From positions 1,059,001 to 1,123,000 of the forward strand of contig JAGTTD010000015.1 in the NCBI GenBank assembly GCA_018398585.1: a stretch of DNA of 64,000 nucleotides, written 5' to 3'. Under the pieces are notes generated by a model. It worked only from the letters and a program-made list of their open reading frames with translations. It made no database searches and was not told where the DNA came from. How positions within the stretch are numbered: the first letter of the stretch is position 1; each line of letters begins with the position of its first letter. Origin of the DNA: Simmondsia chinensis (lineage: Eukaryota; Streptophyta; Magnoliopsida; Caryophyllales; Simmondsiaceae). Made by a program: the position numbers and the translations under genes. Positions 55,192 to 64,000 of the stretch are shown here, one piece after another.

Positions 55192-58100
55192 TCAGCTGTG
55201 CCAATCCATGGCAGCATCGGTATCATTGGCCTTGCCTATTGCGAGTGTCAAGTATATCAGCAAAATTGTTCCCACGCTCGACCTGCCAGTGCCACGTCAA
55301 CGTTCTTTCCTTATTAGCGAGAAAAGCCAGAAACCATCACACTGAGTTGCATTCTGTAGACATTAATTTATAATGCAATCTAGTGACTATTGGGGCAACC
55401 TAATGGTCTGCATTTAAGTATAAAATACAAAATACAAAAACGAGTCTGAATATGCAAGATTTCACTGGCCTTAGGTCAAATTTATGGAGTTGTAATATAT
55501 AAGGTCCACATATAAGTTCAAGTAGGGTCTCATTCTAAAATCAATTGGCATTAGGTGAAGTAATCCGCTAGCCTTATATATTGATCTCTTTTTTCTCATG
55601 CCTCCAATATAAAACATTTGAACGATACTCAGAACTCGAACAAGGAAATTGTACTAGCTACTTGGTTTATGTATTCGTTTTGAGTATTAGAGTTGTGAGA
55701 GAGAAGATATCAATGTATAAGTCTAATATGTTACTATACTTAAATTTCACTGAGATTTATATATAAACCTTATGTGTGCTAACTCTGTGAGGCAGATTTA
55801 GGACTACTTACAGGGTGGCGAAAAGCAAGAGAATACGTCTAGGGTCCGAGAACCAAGAAGATGGGCGGCGCTTGAAGCTTTGTCTTCTGCCCCACCGCCC
55901 CTCTGCCGGAGCTCCAAAGCGGTCACCCGTGTTGACGTTGATTTGGTGGTGGAAGGCATATTCTGTTACAGCCGCCGGCGATGATGAGGAGGCCTTTTCT
56001 GATGTGCCTGCCCCAACTTCAACTTGTGCTCCTGTAACTGCACATTGCAAAATATGTTAGCTTTCCATGCTGCAAATGCATATCTATATGCAGGGTCGGT
56101 CCTAATATTTTTTGGGCCCAAGCAAAAATTTCGAATGATGCCCTTTATATACAATAAATTATAAAAATTTTGATCACAAAACTTAGTAATATTAACATAC
56201 TTTAAACATCACAACTCCAGAAATTCGGGTGCCCCAAGCGGCTGATTGGGTCACTTGGGTTTATGTCCGGCCTTGTCCGTATGAGTTTGTTTTGTTCTTG
56301 TTTGGGAAAAAGTTTCTTCATGATAATTTTAACTTTGCTTTTCATAAACTTCTTATGTCTAGTTTTGAAATAATTTTCGGAGAAATTATCACTCAAGTAT
56401 TGTGAAATTTGAACATTTATTACTTAGATAATCTGATATTTTAATATATATAATATGTTACGTTAGTTTTTAACATAAAAAGGAAAGAAATATATTTCTA
56501 ATTTTTATAATTTCTTTGTGAGCACACAAATTCATTGCAGCTTTATCATCTTCCCCACATACCATATTATCATAAAAAAGAAAAATAAAAGTGATTCACA
56601 CCGAAAAAGTTAAAAACCAACAAAATGGGGAGATTACTATTTAATTAATAATAATAATAATAATAATAATTTTATAATAATAATAAAATAAATTAAATAT
56701 TGGTACAGGTTGGTCATGCCACATGATACACTACTAATGGGTCAATTAACAAATAATAAATTTTAGTTAAGTATTATTGGGAAATATCCTTAGCATGAAT
56801 TGCTTCTGTTTATTTATTAATCCAGTCTGTTAAATTATCAATCAATTCAAATTAATATTAAGTAGCTACTTAGTCTAACATGTTAATTATATTATGAATC
56901 AATTGAATTATTTATGATAAATAATATCTCAAGAATTTATCTGCAAATGGAACAGAGTATTAGTCCATTAATTCCCTGCAACTTCTTAAAAACTTTCACA
57001 AAAGTTCAAATTATGTAATGTTAAAGTATAAAACCGTTCATGAACCTTTACCCATTAGTTTAAACTTTTGTGATAGTTTATTGAGATGAAATTAAGAATT
57101 CGAATCCCAATATCCCTCATTCTTAACATCGATATATTATTCAAGTACAAAGTTTTGAGGTGACTGTCAAGGAACTAATTTTTCCAAAAGCTTAAGCTGA
57201 TGGGTTATGGACCATAATTGGTTTTATATTCTATCATGTCCCTTCACGCAATGCCATTGACCTTGAAGGATGACTATTATACAAACCCACCTCATACAGC
57301 AACATACCCAGTGCCCCAAGGGCTCTCGCCTAAGCAGGGTCTGGGGGTAGATGTACGCAGCCTTCCCCCTTCAGGGTATTACCCCAGAAGAGAGGCTGTT
57401 TCCGAGTGCCCCCAAGCTGAGGGAGAGGACTTCCCAAGAGGTTACTCATCTTGGTACTGCTCTTACCCAAGCACACTTAACTTTGGAATTCTAATGGGAT
57501 CCGGTGACGGCGTGTTGGTCACCCATCTTTAGGGTATTACCTCATACATTGTGCTTAAACTATATTGATATTGAAAGTGGAGGCTGTTGGAGTCTGAACT
57601 CATGCTATCTTAGTCAATAGAGCTCTGATACCATATCAAAGAGCCAACTTTCCCAAAATCTTAGATTGGTTTTATATACTAACAGTGACATGTGTATTAT
57701 CCACGCTTCAAGCACGAGCATTAGCATGAGCGAACATAGTAAAATATAAACCATTTCATAGGTTTTTATCCATTAGATTGAGCTTTTGGAAGTTGATTCC
57801 TTAACACAGAGCCAGCCAACATGAATCATGGAAGTAATACAAGTGATAAATCATTACTAAACCTTCACTGAACAGTTTAAACTTTTAAGATACTTAGATC
57901 ACTGATCATATAATAAGGTCAAAAAAGGGGGGAAAATAGTGAAGAGAAGATGATTACCAGAAGGTGAAGAAGAAGAAGCAAGAGGAGTACTTCTATGATC
58001 ATTCATCATATAATTTCTCTCTGCATTGCGCTGTGGTACCTTTCTCGATAGGCTTCTCTGCAGCTTTTTATTATTTACATACAAAAACCAAACACACAAA

Positions 58101-60665
58101 AATAAAAAATTAGTTATTGTATGATCAGAAAAAAAAAAAATAAATTTGGGTTTTTGAGTGCACAAACACTCATGGCTACCGCCGCCCAAAGCTGCCCACT
58201 TTTGATGTCACTGACCATTTACTTATTTTATGCTGAAAAGCACATTTAGATACTCTCATATTTGGTCTTTTATTAGCTTAAAACTTTTTTTATTAAAGTT
58301 TTTTTTTTTTTTTATATCTATGCTGGCTTAAGTATTCGAAAGGTTCCTTATGGACAGAACACCCAAATCCCCCTATACGTTTGTTCGTCTTGTAGGAAAC
58401 ACCATTGAATGTGAAGTTGTCGTATTAAATAGTACCTCTAGTATAAATCTGTGAAATTTTATTTGAAATAGTAATGTAGAACATGTTTCCGATGATGTCT
58501 ATGTTCCATGTCAAAATTTGATTTATCATAATCCAATGAATTATTTATGAAGATACTAATATGACCACACATATTGTTTGAATCAAATGCTATAACAATA
58601 TATTTGGCAAAAGTTCATTATTTGAAAAAAAAAAAAAAAAAAAAACTCTAAACTTTAATCGAAAGTGCCTAAATAATAAGTGCTCAATTTTATATATATC
58701 TATAAATGATAAACTCCATATACCACCATACTTTACATATGTATCATTGACTACATAATTTATACAACAAGAAATAACTAAATTAAAAAATTCATTTATA
58801 TAATTTTTTAACATAGATATTACTTTATCATATTTTATATATTCTATGTGAATCAAATTATTGCTCTGCATTAAAACCCAACCACAACCATATGCCTTGT
58901 AACATTAAACAAAGAAAAACATTGAAACTGGGAAAAACCTTCAAAAAAAAAAAAAAAAATACAATTTCTAAACCAGCTTTAAAAAATCACAAAAATTAAA
59001 AAATACATATTTTTGTTCTAATATATTTCAGCATCCAATCTAACTTTAGTTGAAATTGAAAATAAATTGTTATTTAAAATAAAAATTTTCATTTTTCACC
59101 AAAATATGAAAATAAAAAGTCAAGGGACTTTACTAAATATGCAAGAAAATGACACAACATAAAACATTATCATTGTCAACTAAAATTGAAAATAAAACAA
59201 TTAAATTCCCATTCAAGAAATCCACCCACCAAATAATTCAGCAAAATAGAAACAAATTAATTCTGCTGTATATTACATGTAAATAAAAATTATTTTCTTA
59301 TTATAAAAGATATGAAATTAAATAAAATAAAGTGTTATTTACGTGTGGTCAACCCAACTGTTAGGAAAGAGGAGTACACCGATGCTAGTTCAAAGTGCTC
59401 CTAGACATGTATTTCTGTTATTTTTATTTTTTATTTAACTTAATTTATTTTTTCTTAAATATTCTCCTTTTTAGGTTTGGGCCCTCCGGAAATAGTTTCT
59501 TATTGTTCTTTACGTTAATAGAACTTATACTTTGTCCATTATTACAATTTAGTTCTTGTAGCTTTATTTATATCAATTTAATCCCTGTACCATTTGCATC
59601 GTTTCAAGTTTGTCCCCCGGTGAGAATTCAACATAAATTAATGACTAATTTTTAAACTATGATCAAAGAAGATGCAAGTACCTAATCCAGACTCTATTAT
59701 TGACCAAATTTAAATCCATTCATGACCCGGTTGTTCAAAAGTATGTTGTTGATTAACTTTAATTTCACTATAGGACTAAATTGTGATACGAACCTAAATC
59801 AAAATATACTAAAAACTAAAAAAAGCAATAAAATACTGAAAGTAAAGGGATAAGAGAAAGAGTACAAATGATAACATTGATTTTCACTTATTGTTTGTAA
59901 TATAACTACTACCCCTATTTATAGAATAACCCTTTTCCTAGGCAGGGCCTGCTATGGTACTTATTAAGCTACTCTAATACTATAGACCCAAATATCTAAT
60001 TTGGGTATGTATCAAATTGACACAACCTAAATTGATAGAATTAAAAGTACAAAGATTAAATTGACACAATAGACAAATTACAAATAACGGAGGGGAAGAA
60101 CAGGGGACATACTGTGAATCTGGGTTTGTGAATGGAATCTTTATCGACGCCATTAGAGAAGCTCTCCAAGTCAACCATGAAGCTCTCTGATTTTTCATTT
60201 TCATCGTACTTTAATCCCTGTATTTGATCAGAAACCTCAATTTTCTGTGAACCCATTTGTGATAACTCAATATTCTCCCTTAAGCAAGTGAGAGAATTCG
60301 AGTTCAAATCCTGCAAGATACTGAAATTAAAGTAAAGCAGTAAAGTTCTGAAATTAAAGAGATAAGGTAAAAGAATAGAAACAACATTTGATTCATTGCT
60401 TGGCTGTAATACAGTTCACTTGGGTCGGGTTTGCTCTACTTCTTATTGGACTGCGCTATTACTCTCAGCCTATATACCTAATTTGGGCACGTATCAAGCG
60501 GGCTCGTCTAAAATGGAACAGCAGAGAGGCCAATGGAACAGTTACGATGAGATTCAAGTTTCTTTTCTTGAACCAAGAAATTGAATTAATGGAAAACAGG
60601 GAAGAAAATGAATTAAAAACCCACCAAAAGAAAAAAAAAGAAAAAAAAAGAAATGGGCATACCAT
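55192..60665 (-). CDS. Plant-specific single-pass membrane protein, uncharacterised
   Basis: This model joins five exons that no single frame shows: 60663-60665 (ATG only), 60113-60310, 57958-58063, 55812-56037 and 55192-55282. All borders are GT..AG and phases agree, giving 207 residues. Exon 2 starts MDLNSNSLTC and holds VSDQIQGLKYDENEKSESFM; exon 3 adds LQRSLSRKVPQRNAERN; exon 4 has a Ser-rich linker and FHHQINVNTGDRFG, then RRPSSWFSDPRRI. One membrane segment (LLLFATLSSVGTILLIYLTL) spans the exon 4/5 border, before a short acidic tail ending DAAMDWHS. The layout (acidic N-terminus, SLSRKxxQR motif, C-terminal helix) matches an uncharacterised plant family that I recall, but its function is unknown to me. 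A start at the internal MGSQKIEVSD is possible, which would make the first exon non-coding. Introns 2 and 3 are about 2 kb each; intron 3 contains a SINE and a MITE. Confidence 0.85.
57018..57240. mobile_element. MITE with inverted arms, in intron 3 of the membrane-protein gene
   Basis: The left arm (gtataaaaccgttcatgaac...ttagtttaaacttttg) and right arm (complement: agaatataaaaccaattatg...atcagcttaagcttttgg) are inverted copies. Single arms of this family occur at 4615-4870, 8200-8335 and 57660-57830. Confidence 0.65.
57299..57538 (-). mobile_element. 5S rRNA-derived SINE, copy 8 (variant head)
   Basis: On the minus strand it carries 'ccaacacgccgtcaccggat', the 5S body with 'ttaagtgtgcttgggtaaga', and a tail ending 'gggtatgttgctg'. 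The direct repeat 'acctcataca' lies at 57289-57298 and 57539-57548. It is inserted in an intron on the same strand as the host gene. Confidence 0.9.
58064..60112. other. Intron 2 of the membrane-protein gene
   Basis: AT-rich, with A and T tracts (58298-58313, 58625-58645, 58941-58959). Fragments of the 'caatttaatccctgta' MITE family lie at about 59535-59600 and 59985-60085. No other gene is seen within it. Confidence 0.5.
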
Positions 60666-60894
60666 GATTATGAATTTCGCAAATCTTGGTGGGAGAGGAA
60701 AATTGAAGAAGAAAATGATGAATTCAGGGGAGAAAAGACCCACAACAAGGCAGTTTCTCTTTCAAGTTTCTTGGCCTATTTGAACCACCTGAAACTGATC
60801 AACCTGCAACATATGATACATACATATATATATACAAGGAATTATAATTGTAAATATTATAAATAAGGTTAATTAATTCTCTATATTTTGCCCA

Positions 60895-61125
60895 CTATAT
60901 GAATTTAGTCCTCGTATTTTAATTGTATCAACTTAATCCTTAAACGAGTTACATTGCAGCAATTTGGTCCTCGATTAACTTTTAACAATAAAATTTGTAA
61001 TGGTCCTGTCAGCAGATGTGCTTAACATGATTATACTCATCTTGACTTCAATTTGACCGTAAAACTAAAATGATATAACAGATACTAAATTAATACAACT
61101 TTTAAGGTACGAGGACTAAATTGAC
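60895..61125. mobile_element. MITE with inverted arms
   Basis: The left arm contains 'gaatttagtcctcgtatttt'; the complement of the right arm reads 'caatttagtcctcgtacctt'. Related to 44054-44410. It lies just upstream of the membrane-protein gene on its promoter side. Confidence 0.6.
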
Positions 61126-61435
61126 ACAGTTTACTTTTGTGTCTACATATAACCCTCAAGAGAATTAAAAGAAAAGAAAACAGAGGACAGAGTCGCATTC
61201 ATACAAGTAGTTGGGTATTGTGAGAATGAAGTCAAATGGGAAATTAAAGAAATGAAAAAGGGGATTGAATTTGGGTGAGAAGGGCGTGAATATTAGGTAA
61301 GAAGAATCAAATTACATGAATTTTAGACAATCATACTAAACTCTCTTACAGTTTTGTCTAATTCTAACTGCTACGCTTCTGACAGCCACGCAGGAGGCTG
61401 CAAGGAGAGACCACAAACAAGAGTTGACGTTCTTT

Positions 61436-61999
61436 AAGGCCTCGTTCGGGGATATAAGAAGTAAACGTAGGAAGTAAAAATCATAGAAAGTATGTATTTT
61501 GACTACTGTTTGATTTGCAGGAAATAGACAGAATATGAGAAGGAAATAGACCAAAGAGGGCACTAACACGCCGTCACTGGATCCCATTAGAACTCCGAAG
61601 TTAAGCGTGCTTGGGCGAGAGTAGTACCAGGATGGATAACCTCCTAAGTCCTCACCCTCGGGTTAGGGCACTGGGAAACAGTCTCTCTTCAAGTTAACAC
61701 CCTGAAGGGGGAAGACTGCGTACATCCCTCCGCCCCCCCGACCCTGAGTAGGCGGGAGCCCTTGAGGCACGGGGTATGTTCCTTTAGACAGAATATGAGA
61801 AGGAAGTAACTTACCTAACCCTTCTATGGAAGTTTTAATTCCTTCGTTTTTAACTAATCTCATGAAGGAAGTTCTATTTAGCATATTGGAAACCAAACGC
61901 TTTTTACCTACTTCCTGAGAAGTTTATACGAGAATTGAATTTCCATGAAATGCAACTTTCCATAGGAATTTAATTTATGTGGAAATTGAACGGGGCCTA
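61436..61999. mobile_element. Tourist-like MITE carrying a nested 5S-derived SINE
   Basis: The ends are TAAGGCCTCGTTCGG on the left and, as complement, TTAGGCCCCGTTCAA on the right, consistent with a TAA target duplication. Removing the SINE at 61546-61784 and one duplication copy leaves an element of about 300 bp, like those at 3353-3630 and 8995-9295. Confidence 0.75.
61546..61784 (+). mobile_element. 5S rRNA-derived SINE, copy 9 (variant head), nested in a MITE
   Basis: A perfect 21-bp target-site duplication lies at 61525-61545 and 61785-61805. The body starts 'accaaagagggcactaacac' at 61550, continues 'ctggatcccattagaactcc' and 'gaagttaagcgtgcttgggc', and loses a few bases in the C-box region (cctcctaagtcctc). 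It ends 'ggggtatgttcctt'. Confidence 0.95.
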
Positions 62000-62760
62000 A
62001 GTAGTGTGACATTTTAATATATACTCTGAGATAACACGTGGTTAAAATATTGTATCACCTATTTAATATATATTAAAATTTGATAAATTTTTATAAAAAT
62101 CTGACCAATTTATACATAATATACATAACACATATCAATATTTTATACAAAAATTAAGCGAATTGCGATAAAAGTTCACCCAGCTTTGATGCAAGCTGCC
62201 TATTTATTATTGAAATCATGTCATGTTAGTAATTTTTTGGGTAAAAAATCATCAAATTCTAATAAAAATGCTTATATATTGTTGACAGTATTCATTTTAT
62301 TATTTTAAGAAAAAAAATCAAATTTTGGTAGAAGGGTGCATGATTGATGAAATTTCAAAAGTTAGGGTGTCTAAGTGATAAAATTTTTAAATCTTAAGAT
62401 ACAACATTATATATGTTGAAACGTCATGCCACCTAAGTGATAAACGGCTAAAGCTCAATATACATAAGTTATATTTTCCATTTTTATAAATATGTGGAAG
62501 ATAGATAACATTCTAATTTTTCCAAACACAACTATTAATACATAGTTAAAATATCTTGAGATTTAGTCTTTTATTATATCAATATGGTAGTATTTCAATA
62601 TATATAATGAATTACTGTAAAATTTAAAAATTTTATTATTTAGATACTCTAGGATTATACCTAATGAATTTTAATATAGGTCAATTTAAGTTTAAATTTA
62701 ACTTCTATTTTCTTACATTTAATTAGTCTTACCCTATATTGTATAGAGGATTGTCTTTCA
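62000..62760. other. AT-rich repeat DNA
   Basis: Several copies of the 'cacctaagtgataaa' / 'atattttaatatatata' repeat family occur in both orientations. No gene. Confidence 0.45.
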
Positions 62761-62763
62761 AGA

Positions 62764-62870
62764 ACATAACCAAGTGGTTGACACTCCGAGGGCCGAGGGC
62801 ACCAACAAGGTCCGATCCTTGCCGGAGGCATTTCACCATCTTATCAATGTAAAAAAATAAAAATTAAAAA
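62764..62870 (+). mobile_element. tRNA-derived SINE
   Basis: Box A-like 'ataaccaagtggttgaca' and box B-like 'ggtccgatcc' are spaced as in a tRNA, and the copy ends in an A-rich tail. Short and without a clear target duplication. Confidence 0.6.
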
Positions 62871-62879
62871 ATGATTGTA

Positions 62880-63820
62880 GAGAATTGTTTTGAAAATGAT
62901 GTATAGTTATTCTTCATTTGGTTATGGTAAGTTTTTACAGAAAAAATGTTGCCTGACATTATTTTGATAATATATAAGTACCATGATCGGCTATAACATG
63001 GCACCTACAGGAATTCCAACAAATGATACTCATCCGAAGATCCCTTGCTCCATGGGATTATCGTCTGTTGGTGATAAAGTTGACCTCTCTTCTTTGTTGT
63101 ACTTTCGTGGACACACAACAAGGATTGAAGCGCTATTGATTTTTCTGTAACATTTAGACTGCCATCCTCAAGCATGAGGTACTCGGTTTATAATTTATCT
63201 CTTCCCTCCCTTAAATATTGATAGTCCTATTTAGAGCAATATTATACATCTTACGATTGTTTAAAAAAGGGGTTAAATTGAAGAAGGTCAAAGAAAAACC
63301 ACTATTTTTTAAAAAATAACAAAAAAGTAAACATTTTTTTTTAATGAAGGTAAAGACAAACATCTTTAGGACCTTTTATGACATATTGAGAATCTCAAGG
63401 CATCGGCTCTAATAAGAAAGGAAAAGGCACAATCCGATGTGGACTCTGCCAAGCTTTCGTGACTCTTTTTGTACTTTTTAGAAAACTATTGTGTTCCACC
63501 AAAAGGTCTTTTTGATAATGTATACATATCTCTCACTAACACAAAGCTCGCTCTCATATAAAGAGAAGGAAAACAATAAGTGAAAAAGGTAATGTTGCTA
63601 TCAGGATAAAGTGTTATTCTCAGAGCAAATTAACGAAATTTTATGACTATTATCCACTAGAAATCACATCATTAACCCCGACAATTCCCATGAAGAAAAG
63701 ACCAGAACATAAAAACACCAGAACTCTAATGTACTAACACCCCCAATATCTAGCCAATCTATGAAGACTACAGGATCTGAAATTGCTCCATACACTCAAC
63801 AAAGACTCCTTCAGATACAT
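62880..63820. other. Intergenic DNA, no gene
   Basis: No coding region or element end is recognised. Confidence 0.4.
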
Positions 63821-63825
63821 GGTAA

Positions 63826-63962
63826 GGAGGCCACATGGGCCAAACGGATTGGCCAAGGAGGTAGCCCTTCACAACCCTAAACCCCCTTCTCCCCTAAAGG
63901 CGAGATTCAATCCTAGGTCTCGGGTATCACCCCAAAAACTTTACCAACTAGGCTAGTTGACA
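63826..63962 (-). mobile_element. tRNA-derived SINE
   Basis: On the minus strand the sequence has a box A-like 'tagcctagttggtaaag' and a box B-like 'ggattgaatctcg' about 25 nt later, followed by a non-tRNA 3' body (ggagaagggggtttaggg). It is not a functional tRNA: no acceptor stem is formed. Confidence 0.65.
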
Positions 63963-64000
63963 CCTTCGGATAATTATAGATCCTACATGTTAGTAAAGAC

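Noticed and set aside
63901..63962. tRNA gene on the minus strand
   Set aside because: Box A and box B match, but the flanks do not pair as an acceptor stem and the sequence continues as a SINE body.

Overview
The window is nuclear DNA of a flowering plant, very probably a eudicot. It is AT-rich, and its genes are intron-split with GT..AG junctions. The proteins are plant families: pectinesterase with inhibitor pro-region, xyloglucan endotransglucosylase/hydrolase, P-class PPR, plant NTF2, CRIPT, and a plant-specific membrane protein. No bacterial, organellar or viral gene set is present. Most of the DNA is a nest of small, old transposable elements. Coordinates and splice sites were read by eye.

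Layout. 1-10350: gene-free repeats, including a degraded RTE-clade LINE at 7082-7806. 10356-18067: a tandem pectinesterase pair on the minus strand; the distal copy (10356-13951) is a pseudogene and the proximal copy (16146-17995) looks intact. 18097-29800: gene-poor, with a foldback element, an L1 fragment with perfect 18-bp target-site duplications (TSDs), an ORF1-only retroposon, a second copy of a 1.1-kb LTR-like repeat, and SINEs. 29997-30782: a two-exon NTF2 gene. 33420-35129: an intronless PPR gene. 36400-44410: retroposons, hAT-like and Mutator-like MITEs. 44610-47313: a four-exon XTH gene resembling XTH8. 48285-49836: SINEs and a hAT-like element. 50038-53164: a four-exon CRIPT gene. 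55192-60665: a five-exon membrane-protein gene on the minus strand, found only by joining small exons. 61436-64000: MITEs with a nested SINE, then two tRNA-derived SINEs.

The most interesting content is the retroposon biology. (1) At least ten copies of one SINE family carry a 5S rRNA-derived head fused to a roughly 125-nt tail. That same tail forms the 3' end of the RTE LINE at 7082-7806, so the window holds both the SINE and its likely LINE partner. Two lineages differ in head and tail together, and one internally deleted copy sits between perfect 17-bp TSDs. (2) At least three copies of an L1-like element run from the ORF1 C-terminus straight into a 3' UTR and poly(A) with no ORF2, which suggests an ORF1-only retroposon comparable in layout to mammalian HAL1.

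The genes do not form a pathway. The pectinesterases and the XTH are both secreted cell-wall enzymes, but they are about 26 kb apart and no common regulation is visible.
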